A DNA stretch of 64,000 nt from Agrobacterium larrymoorei (GCF_013322225.1 NZ_JAAMFB010000012.1:1-64000), one strand, 5' to 3'; shown: positions 47,685 through 57,429, counted from the first letter of the stretch. Notes: generated by a model not told the origin, from the letters alone. Translations and numbers: made by a program.

Positions 47685-48299
47685 TCAGAGAAATTCGATC
47701 AGCGCGTCGCGTGATTGTACCGTGTCGAATTCAATGGCAACGCCCTCCATGAAGTGGCGGACGATGCGACCTGCCATGTTGCCCAGGCGAACATTCGTAC
47801 CGAGGGCAGGGCGGATTTCTATTTCGATAGCTGCGCCTGAAAGTGAAAGGTCGATGATACGGCAATGAGCGATATTGCCATCATTCAGCATCAGTTCTGC
47901 TTTCGGGTTGCGTGGAGTAAGGCGGTCGTGGCGGCGATCTTCAGGAAGGCCGAGTTCCTGACGCTTGGCAATCCAGGCCAACTGCGCTGCCAGCTTCTCC
48001 CGCTTTCTTTCCGTCGCGGAAATCGAAATCGTAAATCCATCGGGCGTCAGCGTCGTGACCATACCTTCGATACGGCCAATGTGCTGAAGATAAGCGATGA
48101 TTCGTTCGCCGCGCAGCGGACGCGCAAAGCAGGTGAACCGCGCCGTTTCGGCCGTCATTTCATTCGCAGTGCAATCGAACTCATCCTGGCTGGGCAGCAT
48201 GAGGCGCCCCGAAAGGCCAACGGAAACGCTTTCCACGGCACTGGCGGTTTCGGCAGTTTTAGTAGCGTAGGCGGTGTTTGCTGAGCGCGATGCGAACAT
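47685..48299 (-). CDS. PilZ-domain protein, putative c-di-GMP effector
   Basis: A 204-residue cytoplasmic protein. The C-terminal PilZ domain has both c-di-GMP contacts, the basic EDRRHDRLTPRNPKAELML near residue 120 and DLSLSGAAIEIEI near 150. The N-terminal half (residues 25-100) looks like a second, degenerate PilZ-like barrel (FTCFARPLRGERIIAYLQHI), as in several rhizobial proteins. It should sense c-di-GMP and act on motility or exopolysaccharide, but no such genes are near. Ribosome site is weak. Confidence 0.88.
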   Translation of the reverse strand: MFASRSANTAYATKTAETASAVESVSVGLSGRLMLPSQDEFDCTANEMTAETARFTCFARPLRGERIIAYLQHIGRIEGMVTTLTPDGFTISISATERKREKLAAQLAWIAKRQELGLPEDRRHDRLTPRNPKAELMLNDGNIAHCRIIDLSLSGAAIEIEIRPALGTNVRLGNMAGRIVRHFMEGVAIEFDTVQSRDALIEFL

Positions 48300-48380
48300 G
48301 GACTTACTATGTGAAGAAAAGATAATCTTCTCTCTACAATGCGCGAGTTAACAGACGGTATTGTCGTAAACCGTAATCAT

Positions 48381-48938
48381 TCACAAAGTTTCCCATTTTG
48401 ACATTGTTTGCGCCCCGGCCTGCGGTACATAGCTCTTACTGCGCCTTTTCGGCGGTTCAAGCAGTCCGCTTCGGGTTATCGTAAGCGCGGCAAGTGGCTG
48501 TGCGAAATCATTGCGCGCTGGCTCGCAACTGATGCAGCCGAGAAGACTGCCTTGACCGCTCTGTTCTGCGGCAAGCGGTAACAACACCATTTCAAGCGCC
48601 ACCAACTCCAACCCATCGGCGGTCTCGCCCTCAATCTCGAAAATAACGGGCAATTGGTGGGTCATTACGCCTTTGGCGATGTCGTTTGCGTAGCCTCCCA
48701 CGCGATCATTCCAGATGTCCTCAAATTGGGAGCCGCGCAACTCTGCACGAAAAAGATTATAAAGCCGCGTGCCCGTCAAACCGAAGGCGATGCCCGCATC
48801 GTTCGCTTTCAGTATGAAGAGATCAGGCAGGATGCTCCTTATCTTTCCAGGATCGATTTCTGCGCGAGAAGGTGCGCTGCGGTTGTGGCGCAGCCTGTTC
48901 CAATAAGCATAGATTTCAAAACTGGCGGCGTTCTTCAT
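48381..48938 (-). CDS. PAS_5-family protein
   Basis: A 185-residue protein with the alphaproteobacterial PAS_5 fold: AYWNRLRHNRSAPSRAEIDP near the N-terminus, LPDLFILKANDAGIAFGLTG near 37 and RLYNLFRAELRGSQF near 58. Related single-domain PAS proteins such as MopJ of Caulobacter take part in cell-cycle or motility control. There is no output domain. GGAAAGAG precedes the ATG. It lies upstream of the PilZ gene on the same strand, 81 bases away. Confidence 0.87.
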   Translation of the reverse strand: MKNAASFEIYAYWNRLRHNRSAPSRAEIDPGKIRSILPDLFILKANDAGIAFGLTGTRLYNLFRAELRGSQFEDIWNDRVGGYANDIAKGVMTHQLPVIFEIEGETADGLELVALEMVLLPLAAEQSGQGSLLGCISCEPARNDFAQPLAALTITRSGLLEPPKRRSKSYVPQAGAQTMSKWETL

Positions 48939-49101
48939 GATGCTCTTTCCGCCGTGCCAAACCGTATCGATTTGAGACAGCTCTGCAGTTCATTTGCAGG
49001 ATAAGGAGAGTAGATGCGAAATTCGTGCCACCGCCTTCGCTTTAACTTAAGAAGCCGTTCCTATATTGCTCTGAAGGAACTCTGTTGGTGGAAGCAAATA
49101 T

Positions 49102-49845
49102 ATGACGCATAACGACGGTGACCTGCCTGAGACGGACGAGCAGCAGGTTGAACAGAGAAGAGAAAGAACGCCGGTCTTCAATCTGCCCTCGGCACTTGTG
49201 GCGATACTGGCGTTCCTAATCCTCGTGCATGCGGTCTCCGCCTACGCGCTTTCCGACGATGCCTATGGCTGGTTTCTCTTCACATTCGGTTTCATCCCTG
49301 CGCGCTATGCCTATCCGCTTGCTGAACAGGGGCTCGAGTGGCTTTGGACACCCATCACATATTCTTTTCTCCACGGTGGCCTGGAGCATATTATCTTCAA
49401 CGGATTATGGTTGATGGCCTTCGGCGCGCCGGTGCTGCGTCGTATCGGAACGGTGCGTTTTGCGCTGTTCTGGGGCATTTCGGCAGCTGTGTCCGCCTTC
49501 GGTCACACGGCGCTCAACTGGGCAAGCGTCACGGTGCTGATCGGCGCTTCGGGCGTCGTGTCCGCCCTGATGGGAGCCGCCTGCCGGTTTGCATTTCCTC
49601 AGCGTGGCCTTCGTTATGATCCTGCATACGGACACATGCTGCCTCGGCAGGGAATTTTAGAGGCCCTGACGAACCGCACAGTTCTCTTCTTCACGCTTAT
49701 GTGGATGGTCGGAAATCTTCTGATCGCATTCGGCGTGCCGCTGGTCGGTGACATGGCGGGCGAGATTGCCTGGGACGCTCATGTGTTCGGATTCCTGTTT
49801 GGATTTCTGCTGTTCGGCCTGTTCGATCGCAAGATGGCTCGATAG
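49102..49845 (+). CDS. Rhomboid-family intramembrane serine protease
   Basis: A 247-residue membrane protein with about six helices. The catalytic Ser lies in LIGASGVVSALMGAACRF near residue 155 and the catalytic His in AWDAHVFGFLFGFLLFG near residue 225. The HGGLEHIIFNGLWLMAFG block near 95 is the conserved helix-2 motif. The N-terminal 30 residues are charged and cytoplasmic. Substrates are unknown. The ATG follows GGAAG. Confidence 0.92.
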   Translation: MTHNDGDLPETDEQQVEQRRERTPVFNLPSALVAILAFLILVHAVSAYALSDDAYGWFLFTFGFIPARYAYPLAEQGLEWLWTPITYSFLHGGLEHIIFNGLWLMAFGAPVLRRIGTVRFALFWGISAAVSAFGHTALNWASVTVLIGASGVVSALMGAACRFAFPQRGLRYDPAYGHMLPRQGILEALTNRTVLFFTLMWMVGNLLIAFGVPLVGDMAGEIAWDAHVFGFLFGFLLFGLFDRKMAR

Positions 49846-49996
49846 GCGGAACTGCCTCAATCGATTGAAGTTTTATCTCCATCGAAATGATGTTGCTTTC
49901 CGTTTTTGGCAAGCGCACCATAACGACCATTGATTTGCTGGCGTTGCGGAGGAGCGCGATTCTGGCAATCCTGCGGTGATGGAATTGGAGGTACAC

Positions 49997-50431
49997 ATGC
50001 CGATATTTGTGAAAGAGATTCTCGATCTTAAGGGCCGTGAGGTTGTTACCGTGGCCCCTGACATGACGCTCTCCGATGCCGCCGTGACGCTCTATGAACA
50101 CCGCATCGGTGCTGTCGTGGTGACTGAACCTACCGGCAAAATCCTGGGCATCTTTACCGAACGCGATCTCGTGCGAGCCGTGGCGGCCAAGGGTGCTGCG
50201 GCCTTGCAGACTGCGGTTTCGGACGTGATGACCAAGAACGTGACCCGATGCAACGAAGAATCGACCACGGATAATCTCATGGAAATCATGACCGGCGGCA
50301 GATTTCGTCACCTTCCCGTCGAGGCGAACGGGAGGCTTTCAGGGATCATCTCCATCGGTGACGTGGTAAAAGCGCGCATCGGCGAAATCGAAGCGGAAGC
50401 AGAGCACATCAAGGCTTATATTGCTGGCTGA
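49997..50431 (+). CDS. CBS-domain protein
   Basis: A 144-residue protein consisting of two CBS motifs (VVTVAPDMTLSDAAVTLYEH with IGAVVVTEPTGKILGIFTER, and MTKNVTRCNEESTTDNLMEI with RHLPVEANGRLSGIISIGDV). Such stand-alone CBS pairs bind adenosine nucleotides and regulate other proteins. The ATG at 49997 has GGAGG 6 bases upstream and is preferred over an ATG at 49976. No partner is evident. Confidence 0.92.
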   Translation: MPIFVKEILDLKGREVVTVAPDMTLSDAAVTLYEHRIGAVVVTEPTGKILGIFTERDLVRAVAAKGAAALQTAVSDVMTKNVTRCNEESTTDNLMEIMTGGRFRHLPVEANGRLSGIISIGDVVKARIGEIEAEAEHIKAYIAG

Positions 50432-50441
50432 CATAGAAAGA

Positions 50442-50467
50442 GGGACGGCGGCATTTTGGACCGTCCC
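50442..50467 (+). terminator. Possible terminator after the CBS gene
   Basis: Arms GGGACGG and CCGTCCC with a 12-base loop, without a clean T-run after it. Confidence 0.4.
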
Positions 50468-50509
50468 ATTATGGCTTGTTTCTTTTCCATAAGAGAATGC
50501 ACCAGCGCC

Positions 50510-51463
50510 TTAAGTCTGGAAGGCCTGCTGCATTCTTTGCAGTTCAGGAATTCGAGCTCTCGTTTCCTCGTAGCCTCGTTCGATGGCTTCGGCGGCTCTG
50601 TGAAACTCTGAAAGTCCGATCTGACTGATGCGCGGATGAAGCGTTAAATCCGGTGGATCTCCTGCAAGTCTGGAGCGGGAAATCCTATCCTGAATGATGT
50701 TGAAGGCCTGTACCATGACGCCTGGCAAGCCCATTTTGGACTGCATGTCCGTCTGTGTCTTTGCCGCGGCTTGATTGCTGGCGGCACCGGCAACGTGTTT
50801 CACGACGGCGGAACGTCCGAAGATATCGTAGTTGAGGTTCACCGCCACCACCAATGCCTGTTCGTATGCCCTGCATACGGAGACAGGTACGGGGTTGACG
50901 AGTGCGCCGTCGATCAACGTTCTGCCGTTGCAGCGAACCGGTTCGAAAATGCCCGGTAACGCGTAGGAGGAACGCAGAGCCGTGATGAGATCGCCCTGAT
51001 GCACCCAGACTTCATGGCCGGTTTTCAGTTCCGTTGCCACTGCAATAAAGGGGTGGTCGAGATCCTCGATATTCAGGCCTTCCAGATGCTCCTGCATCCG
51101 CTTTGTCAGGCGCATGCCGCCGAACAAGCCGCCGCCGCCAATGGTAAGGTCCAGGAGACCTGCAATGCGGCGCATTGTCAGCGAGCGGGCGAAATCCTCC
51201 AGTTCATCCAGCTTGCCTGCCAGGTAACATCCGCCGACCAACGCACCGATGGACGTGCCTGCAATCATGCCGATCTTTACACCCGCCTCATCCAGCGCAC
51301 GCAAAACGCCGATATGCGCCCAACCACGTGCGGCACCGCCGCCGAGCGCAAGCGCAATGCGGTTTGGTGGGAGGATGGGTTTTGGACCCAGCGGATTTGG
51401 CTCGATGTTTTCCAGCGTTGTTACTGCAGCCGGATTGTCGCGATTTATTCCCCACCCTAGCAT
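50510..51463 (-). CDS. Patatin-like phospholipase (RssA-like)
   Basis: A 317-residue protein with the patatin catalytic dyad: oxyanion loop LALGGGAARGWAHIGVLRAL near residue 38, nucleophile Ser in MIAGTSIGALVGGCYL near 70, and Asp in RTLIDGALVNPVPV near 188. No signal peptide is seen. AGGAG precedes the ATG. Expected activity is lipid acyl hydrolysis; the biological role is unknown. It follows hisI on the same strand with 95 bases between. Confidence 0.92.
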   Translation of the reverse strand: MLGWGINRDNPAAVTTLENIEPNPLGPKPILPPNRIALALGGGAARGWAHIGVLRALDEAGVKIGMIAGTSIGALVGGCYLAGKLDELEDFARSLTMRRIAGLLDLTIGGGGLFGGMRLTKRMQEHLEGLNIEDLDHPFIAVATELKTGHEVWVHQGDLITALRSSYALPGIFEPVRCNGRTLIDGALVNPVPVSVCRAYEQALVVAVNLNYDIFGRSAVVKHVAGAASNQAAAKTQTDMQSKMGLPGVMVQAFNIIQDRISRSRLAGDPPDLTLHPRISQIGLSEFHRAAEAIERGYEETRARIPELQRMQQAFQT

Positions 51464-51558
51464 TCAAGCACTCCTGGTATGAACTGCGAAGAGCCGTAAA
51501 ATCCTCCGGGCTCTGTCACATATTCGTAGCAAAAGGCAAAGAAAGGGGAAAGATCGTC

Positions 51559-52023
51559 TTATTCGGAAGAGGATATTGAACCGTAGGTGGTGGCAGGATC
51601 GAAATGGCGCACATCATCGGTGATGGTCGTCAATGCTGCGCCGTTGTCTATGCTGACCGTGCGGTAGAAGCAGGAGCGGCGGCCCGTGTGGCAGGTCGCG
51701 TCGTGACCGGCAACGGAAACCTTGAGCCATACGGCGTCCTGATCGCAGTCGGTGCGAAATTCGACAACGGTTTGCAAATTGCCGGAGGTTTCGCCCTTCT
51801 TCCAGATTTTGTTGCGGGAGCGGCTGTAATAATGCGCAATGCCGGTTTCAAGCGTCAGTGCCAACGCCTCGGCGTTCATGTGCGCGACCATCAGCAGTTC
51901 GCCGTCCTTCGCATCCGTCGCGACAGCCGTCACCAGACCATGCGCATCGAATTTCGGTGAAAACAAACCAGCGTCTTCAAGCGCCTGCTTGTCGGCAGGC
52001 GCGGGCGGGAAGGTCGAGGACAT
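51559..52023 (-). CDS. hisI: Phosphoribosyl-AMP cyclohydrolase
   Basis: Third step of histidine synthesis: opens the adenine ring of PR-AMP. The 154-residue protein has [19 protein letters not shown] near residue 44, [17 protein letters not shown] near 67, the metal site [11 protein letters not shown] near 95 and [14 protein letters not shown] near 115. It is the stand-alone form, not fused with HisE. AGAGG precedes the ATG. It is 33 bases downstream of folE and probably in one transcript with it. Confidence 0.95.
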   Translation of the reverse strand: MSSTFPPAPADKQALEDAGLFSPKFDAHGLVTAVATDAKDGELLMVAHMNAEALALTLETGIAHYYSRSRNKIWKKGETSGNLQTVVEFRTDCDQDAVWLKVSVAGHDATCHTGRRSCFYRTVSIDNGAALTTITDDVRHFDPATTYGSISSSE

Positions 52024-52056
52024 GGAAACCTCTGGTGAAAAAGATACGGGACTGCC

Positions 52057-52686
52057 TTAGAAGCGATTGCGTACCATGGACATGAATCGTGCCTGTTCGG
52101 CGGGATCGGATTTGAACACGCCGGTGAAGGTGGTCGTCAGCGTGGTCGAGCCCTGCTTTTGAACGCCGCGCATGGACATGCACATATGCTCAGCGTCGAT
52201 CATGACAGCCACGCCGCGCGGGCTCAGCTTGTCGTTGATGGCGTTGGCGATCTGTGCGGTCATGGTTTCCTGCGTTTGCAGGCGGCGACCGAAAATCTCG
52301 ACGACGCGAGCAATCTTGGAAAGACCGAGGACGCGACCGTTCGGCAAATAGGCGACATGCGCCTTGCCGGAAATCGGCACCATGTGGTGTTCGCAATGGG
52401 AGTAGAAGGGAATATCGCGCACCAGAATAATGTCGTCGTAGCCGCCGACTTCTTCAAAGGTGGTTCCCAGCACATCGTTTGCATCCAGGCCGTAACCGGA
52501 AAACAGTTCGCGATAGGACTTTGCAACGCGCTTGGGCGTGTCGAGCAAGCCCTCGCGATTTGGGTTATCGCCTGCCCAACGGAGCAGAACGCGTACCGCA
52601 TCTTCAGCTTCGGCTTGTGTCGGGCGAACGACGGCTGCGTCGTCCTGTGAGCCAGCGCCGGGGAAATTTTTCACGATTGCATCCAT
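52057..52686 (-). CDS. folE: GTP cyclohydrolase I
   Basis: Makes dihydroneopterin triphosphate from GTP, the first step of folate synthesis. Zn ligands are Cys and His in [20 protein letters not shown] and Cys in [39 protein letters not shown] is the family signature. The start at 52686, with GGGAG upstream, gives 209 residues; a frame from 52749 adds a tail not found in the family. It is followed by hisI. No tetrahydrofolate riboswitch was seen. Confidence 0.95.
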   Translation of the reverse strand: MDAIVKNFPGAGSQDDAAVVRPTQAEAEDAVRVLLRWAGDNPNREGLLDTPKRVAKSYRELFSGYGLDANDVLGTTFEEVGGYDDIILVRDIPFYSHCEHHMVPISGKAHVAYLPNGRVLGLSKIARVVEIFGRRLQTQETMTAQIANAINDKLSPRGVAVMIDAEHMCMSMRGVQKQGSTTLTTTFTGVFKSDPAEQARFMSMVRNRF

Positions 52687-52947
52687 ATCTTGCTCTCCCG
52701 GTGTGGTTAAAGGCCACACCTGAACTCGGGTTACAGCATCACGATTCAACGTGCTGTGCGTGCTATCTGGTCGCTTTCCGCTAGTTTGGCAAGTGTCACC
52801 CTAATTTTTCAGTGTCTAAGCGATTAAAATCGCACCACTTGATGACGATTGTGTTTCATAACATATAATAGTGACACTTCGCAGAAAAGTGTTGGCCAAA
52901 ATGGCGCAGCCTTTGAAAAATCGATCCTGCGAAAATGGACGATCTTG

Positions 52948-53388
52948 ATGGATGATATCTACAATAACCGTATCCTCGAATTTGCAGGCAACATCCCTTT
53001 GACGGGAGCGATGCCGGACGCGGATGCGAGCGCGCAAAAGCACTCGAAGCTCTGCGGCTCCAAGGTAAAGGTTTACATCAAGCTGCGTGATGGCGTGGTG
53101 ACGGATTTTTCGCACGAGGTACGCGCCTGCGCCCTTGGGCAGGCCTCGTCCTCCATTATGGCGCATCATGTGACGGGCGCCAGCGTCGAAGAGGTTCGCA
53201 AGGCTCGTCAGGACATGCTGAATATGTTGACGTCGGGCGGCGAGGGCCCGGTCGGCAGATTTGAGGACATGCGGGTGCTGAAACCCGTGAAGGATTATAA
53301 GGCACGCCACGCCTCCACAATGCTGACATTCGAAGCCATCTGCGACTGTCTCGATCAGGTCGAGGCGAAGCAGCCAATCTCGGCCTGA
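52948..53388 (+). CDS. IscU/SufU-like Fe-S scaffold protein with altered ligand residues
   Basis: A 146-residue protein with the IscU-type fold pattern: SKLCGSKVKVYIKLRDG with Cys36, HEVRACALGQASSSIMAHHV with Cys61, and KARHASTMLTFEAICDCL near the end. In canonical IscU/SufU the first motif is CGD and the third Cys follows an R-x-x pattern; here Asp is replaced by Ser38 and the third Cys position by Ser123, with Cys132 and Cys134 further on. A weak ribosome site precedes the ATG. It stands directly before yidD (3-base gap), an arrangement I believe is common in rhizobia. Confidence 0.85.
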   Translation: MDDIYNNRILEFAGNIPLTGAMPDADASAQKHSKLCGSKVKVYIKLRDGVVTDFSHEVRACALGQASSSIMAHHVTGASVEEVRKARQDMLNMLTSGGEGPVGRFEDMRVLKPVKDYKARHASTMLTFEAICDCLDQVEAKQPISA

Positions 53389-53391
53389 GCC

Positions 53392-53760
53392 ATGTGCGGA
53401 AAGCCTGACTGCAAGCAAGAGGGTCCTGCGGAGGCGATTACGCGTCGCTCCAGAAACTGGGCAGGGCCTTTTGCGAAAACGCCGGGGCGTTTGTTCGGCA
53501 TGGGTTTCATCAGGCTTTACCAGTTGACGCTATCGGGCTTCATCGGAAATTCCTGCCGCCATATCCCAACCTGTTCGGAATACGGCTACGAGGCAATCGC
53601 CCGCCATGGGCTGTGGGCTGGCGGGTGGATGACGTTGTTTCGCGTCGCACGCTGCGGACCGGGAGGCACCAGCGGCCTTGATCCCGTGGTGGATGCACTA
53701 CCTTCGCGGCAGAAATGGTATCTGCCATGGCGATACTTCCGCGCCTCATCTTCGCATTAA
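53392..53760 (+). CDS. yidD: Membrane protein insertion efficiency factor YidD
   Basis: A 122-residue protein of the YidD family, which helps YidC/Sec insert membrane proteins. The core is GFIRLYQLTLSGFIGNSCRH, then PTCSEYGYEAIARHG and RVARCGPGGTSGLDPV, with the three conserved Cys. The N-terminal 35 residues, rich in charges, are an extension beyond the shortest family members. It starts 3 bases after the scaffold gene stop, so the two are coupled. Confidence 0.93.
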   Translation: MCGKPDCKQEGPAEAITRRSRNWAGPFAKTPGRLFGMGFIRLYQLTLSGFIGNSCRHIPTCSEYGYEAIARHGLWAGGWMTLFRVARCGPGGTSGLDPVVDALPSRQKWYLPWRYFRASSSH

Positions 53761-53882
53761 GCAAGAGCCTTTACGGTTTGGGTGAACGCGGTTAAAACGC
53801 CGCTCCAGTAAGTAATCACATACTTGCCTTTACATATGAAAACCACCCGCATTGGTTGGCGGGACTGGACAGGAGAATCACA

Positions 53883-55886
53883 GTGTCAGAAGTTTCCATT
53901 ACATTCCCAGATGGCTCCGTTCGTCAGTATCCTGCGGGTACGACCGGGCGTGACGTCGCCGAATCCATTTCCAAGTCGCTTGCAAAGAAAGCCGTCGCGA
54001 TTGCGCTGGATGGCGATTTGCGCGACCTTTCCGACACCATCACCGATGGCAAAATCGAGATAGTCACCCGCGATGACAGAAGAGCGCTGGAACTGATCCG
54101 CCACGACGCTGCTCACGTCATGGCCGAGGCCGTGCAGGAATTGTGGCCCGGCACGCAGGTGACGATCGGTCCTGTCATCGAAAACGGGTTCTACTACGAC
54201 TTCGCCAAGAACGAGCCTTTCACGCCCGAAGATCTGCCAAAGATCGAGAAGAAGATGAAGGAGATCATCGGTCGCGCAAAGCCGTTCACTCGCGAGATCT
54301 GGTCTCGTGAGAAGGCGAAGGAAGTGTTCGCTGCCAAGGGTGAGCAATACAAGGTAGAACTCGTGGATGCGATCCCCGAGGGGCAGGACCTCAAGATTTA
54401 TTATCAGGGCGACTGGTTCGACCTTTGCCGCGGCCCGCATATGGCCAACACTGGACAGATCGGCACGGCTTTCAAGCTCATGAAGGTGGCCGGTGCCTAT
54501 TGGCGTGGCGATAGCAACAACCCGATGCTGACCCGCATCTACGGCACGGCATGGGCCACGCAGGAAGAGCTGGATCAGTATCTCCATATTCTGGCCGAAG
54601 CCGAAAAGCGCGATCACCGCAAGCTGGGCCGTGAGATGGACCTGTTCCATTTTCAGGAAGAAGGTCCGGGCGTGGTGTTCTGGCACGGCAAGGGCTGGCG
54701 CATGTTCCAGACTTTGACCGCCTATATGCGCCGCAATCTCGAAGGCACCTATCAGGAAGTCAACGCGCCGCAGGTGCTGGATGCTTCGCTGTGGGAAACT
54801 TCCGGTCACTGGGGCTGGTATCAGGAAAACATGTTTGCCGTGAAATCGGCTTACGCCTTCACACACCCGAAGGATGAAGAAGCGGACAACCGAGTCTTCG
54901 CGCTGAAGCCGATGAACTGCCCCGGTCACGTTCAAATCTTCAAGCATGGGTTGAAGTCTTATCGGGAATTACCTGTTCGCCTTGCGGAATTCGGCAACGT
55001 CCACCGCTACGAAGCGTCTGGCGCCTTGCATGGCCTGATGCGCGTACGCGGCTTTACGCAGGATGACGCGCATGTGTTCTGCACGGAAGATCAGATGGCG
55101 GCGGAGTGCCTGCGGATCAACGACCTGATCCTGTCGGTCTACAAGGACTTCGGCTTCGAAGAAATCGTCGTAAAGCTCTCCACACGCCCTGAAAAGCGTG
55201 TTGGCTCGGATGAAGTTTGGGATCGCGCCGAAAGCGTTATGACCGACGTGCTGAAATCCATTGAGGCGCAGTCCGAGGGTCGTATCAAGACCGACATTCT
55301 GCCGGGCGAGGGTGCATTCTACGGCCCTAAGTTCGAATACACGCTGAAGGATGCCATTGGCCGTGAATGGCAATGTGGCACGACGCAGGTGGACTTCAAC
55401 CTGCCGGAACGCTTCGGTGCTTTCTACATCGATCAGGCGTCCGAAAAGCGCCAGCCGGTGATGATCCACCGCGCCATCTGCGGCTCGATGGAGCGCTTCC
55501 TTGGCATTCTGATCGAAAACTTCGCCGGTCACATGCCGCTGTGGTTTGCGCCTCAGCAGGTTGTCGTTGCGACGATCACCTCGGATGCCGACGATTACGG
55601 TCGTGAAGTTGCCGAGGCTCTGCGCGATGCCGGTCTTTCCGTGGAAACCGATTTCCGCAACGAGAAGATCAACTACAAGATCCGTGAGCATTCGGTCACG
55701 AAGGTCCCGGTGATCATCGTTTGCGGTAAGAAGGAAGCGGAAGAGCGCACCGTCAACATTCGCCGCCTCGGCTCGCAGGCGCAGACGCCCTACGCGCTTG
55801 ATGAGGCAATCGCCAATCTGGTGGACGAAGCAACGCCGCCGGATGTGAAGCGCAAGCGTGCTGCAAAAGCAGCCAAAGCGGCCTGA
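53883..55886 (+). CDS. thrS: Threonine-tRNA ligase
   Basis: A 667-residue class II synthetase. Domains in order: TGS (about 1-60; [15 protein letters not shown]), editing domain ([20 protein letters not shown]), catalytic core ([13 protein letters not shown] with a Zn-binding Cys, [19 protein letters not shown] motif 2, and [15 protein letters not shown] motif 3), and the anticodon domain ([16 protein letters not shown]). A Lys/Ala-rich tail ends the protein. The start is GTG at 53883 with AGGAG 7 bases before it. No T-box leader is seen. Confidence 0.96.
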   Translation: MSEVSITFPDGSVRQYPAGTTGRDVAESISKSLAKKAVAIALDGDLRDLSDTITDGKIEIVTRDDRRALELIRHDAAHVMAEAVQELWPGTQVTIGPVIENGFYYDFAKNEPFTPEDLPKIEKKMKEIIGRAKPFTREIWSREKAKEVFAAKGEQYKVELVDAIPEGQDLKIYYQGDWFDLCRGPHMANTGQIGTAFKLMKVAGAYWRGDSNNPMLTRIYGTAWATQEELDQYLHILAEAEKRDHRKLGREMDLFHFQEEGPGVVFWHGKGWRMFQTLTAYMRRNLEGTYQEVNAPQVLDASLWETSGHWGWYQENMFAVKSAYAFTHPKDEEADNRVFALKPMNCPGHVQIFKHGLKSYRELPVRLAEFGNVHRYEASGALHGLMRVRGFTQDDAHVFCTEDQMAAECLRINDLILSVYKDFGFEEIVVKLSTRPEKRVGSDEVWDRAESVMTDVLKSIEAQSEGRIKTDILPGEGAFYGPKFEYTLKDAIGREWQCGTTQVDFNLPERFGAFYIDQASEKRQPVMIHRAICGSMERFLGILIENFAGHMPLWFAPQQVVVATITSDADDYGREVAEALRDAGLSVETDFRNEKINYKIREHSVTKVPVIIVCGKKEAEERTVNIRRLGSQAQTPYALDEAIANLVDEATPPDVKRKRAAKAAKAA

Positions 55887-55895
55887 TCAAATGAC

Positions 55896-55925
55896 AACGG
55901 CGCCCTCGGGCGCCGTTTCTTTTTG
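55896..55925 (+). terminator. Rho-independent terminator of thrS
   Basis: Arms AACGGCGCC and GGCGCCGTT with a CTCG loop, followed by TCTTTTTG. Confidence 0.9.
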
Positions 55926-55947
55926 TGAGTTGTCGCGGCTTTGTCGT

Positions 55948-56871
55948 TTATGAAGAAACAGCTTCACGTACCGCGATTTCCGCCATGGCAAGTGCTGCCT
56001 CGCGGGTCTTTGCAGCGGCGATGAAGCGTCCGTTGTGGCAGAAAGTTGCGCCCTCAACGCCGCTTGCTTTCTCCAGATCGCCATTCGTCAGTCCGGCCCA
56101 TGCCGCGGGCAGGTCGGCGCGAAGTTCAAAGCCCTCGTCTGCGCAGCGGATGCCGGTGACACACCAGTCCTTGTCGCGTGGATGAACCACGAAAAGCAGG
56201 TGATCCGCACCGGCCTTGATGATGGCAGGGCGGAACGGCATGCCGAGGGAAAGCTCAAGCACGCGGCTTTCTCCAGCCTGTTCTATCGCTTTCATCACAA
56301 GGCCTTCAGCACGCAGCTTTGCAGCTTTCTTTTCGATGGATGCCTCAACGAAGGCCCGCGCAATGGCAAGCGCTCCGTCGAAAGCCTTGTCGTCTGCTCC
56401 CGGCTCACGATTGTCGAAGGTGGGCTTAAGTGTCTCGAGAAGCGAGGGCAGGGTGAGGCCAGCAAGCTGGCCGGCTGTTGCCGGGCTTAGTGCGCCGTTG
56501 TCGACAAGGTCGATTGGCAGCACGAAACTATTGTCGAAAGAGGAATGAACGTCTTCGACGTGATGAGCGGGAATGCCGTAAGCCAGCAGATATTCCCGAC
56601 CGAAATGCTTCCAGACGAGGCCGAAGGAGCTGAAAGGCTGGCCATTCTCACGCAGGGGCGCGCCGCGCTGGTGGTGATCGAATATCCGCCATTCGGCGTC
56701 ATAGGCACCACCAACATCATAGATTATGCGGTCTTCGGCGGGGGTAATCCACCCTGGCGCGCGGCTGCGCACGATACGCGCCTGTGGGTAAAGTCTGGTC
56801 AGGATGACGCTGGAAAGCAGTTCATCGGCATGAAAGCCACCGGAATGGGTGACGAGGAATTCCACCGTCAT
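55948..56871 (-). CDS. MYG1-family protein (putative DHH-type exonuclease)
   Basis: A 307-residue protein with VTHSGGFHADELLSSVIL at the N-terminus, IIYDVGGAYDAEWRIFDHHQ near residue 50 (DHH motif), and SSFDNSFVLPIDLVDNGAL near 110. The eukaryotic MYG1 is a 3'-5' RNA exonuclease of mitochondria and nucleus; bacterial members are poorly studied. Its length is normal. It is convergent with thrS. Confidence 0.9.
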   Translation of the reverse strand: MTVEFLVTHSGGFHADELLSSVILTRLYPQARIVRSRAPGWITPAEDRIIYDVGGAYDAEWRIFDHHQRGAPLRENGQPFSSFGLVWKHFGREYLLAYGIPAHHVEDVHSSFDNSFVLPIDLVDNGALSPATAGQLAGLTLPSLLETLKPTFDNREPGADDKAFDGALAIARAFVEASIEKKAAKLRAEGLVMKAIEQAGESRVLELSLGMPFRPAIIKAGADHLLFVVHPRDKDWCVTGIRCADEGFELRADLPAAWAGLTNGDLEKASGVEGATFCHNGRFIAAAKTREAALAMAEIAVREAVSS

Positions 56872-56946
56872 GCAGCATAAGCCCTTTATTGAGGATGATC
56901 TTTGCTGCGGACCTACCCGTTATTTTGCAGTGCGGCAACCGGCTGA

Positions 56947-57429
56947 CTATTCGATTGCCGTGATTTCGAGTTCCTTGCCGCTGACTGTCACCACATCGCC
57001 TACGGCCTTGCCGTTGAGCGCGCGGGCGACCGGAGAGACGTAGGATATGGAACCGGTCTTCGGATCTGCTTCGTCTTCTCCTACAATGCGGTAGGCCTGA
57101 ACGCGACCATCATCACGTGTGAATGTGACCTTGCTTCCAAAGGCAACGACGTCCGTCGCTTGCGGTGCGGGGATGACCTGGGCGGTGCGAAGACGCTCCG
57201 CGAGATAGCGGATATCGCGCAGATGGGGCGAGATCTGCCTTCTGCGCTCGTTTACGTCATCAACGGCATTGGCGATTTCATGCGCTGCACGCGCCGCCTT
57301 GAGCTGTTCTTCAAGGAGTTTCAGTCCCTGTTCGGTGACGAGGTTTGGGTGCTCGGAAATAGGGCGATCGGGCAGTTGCGTTTCCGCTGCAGTCTCCGCA
57401 CTCTCTTCCTTCACAAATGCGACGCTCAC
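56947..57429 (-). CDS. GreA/GreB-family transcription elongation factor
   Basis: A 160-residue protein. The N-terminal coiled-coil region runs about residues 30-80 (EQGLKLLEEQLKAARAAHE, then VNERRRQISPHLRDIRYLAE), and the C-terminal FKBP-like Gre domain covers about 90-160 (VAFGSKVTFTRDDGRVQAYR, then ISYVSPVARALNGKAVGD). The family releases paused RNA polymerase by stimulating transcript cleavage, using acidic residues at the coiled-coil tip; here the tip has VDDVNE. The 25-residue N-terminal lead is an extension relative to GreA. It may be a Gre paralogue rather than the main GreA. Confidence 0.83.
   Translation of the reverse strand: MSVAFVKEESAETAAETQLPDRPISEHPNLVTEQGLKLLEEQLKAARAAHEIANAVDDVNERRRQISPHLRDIRYLAERLRTAQVIPAPQATDVVAFGSKVTFTRDDGRVQAYRIVGEDEADPKTGSISYVSPVARALNGKAVGDVVTVSGKELEITAIE

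Noticed and set aside
47471-47752. A 93-residue open frame in the A/T-rich region
   Set aside because: No ribosome site, odd composition, and it runs into the end of the PilZ gene on the other strand.
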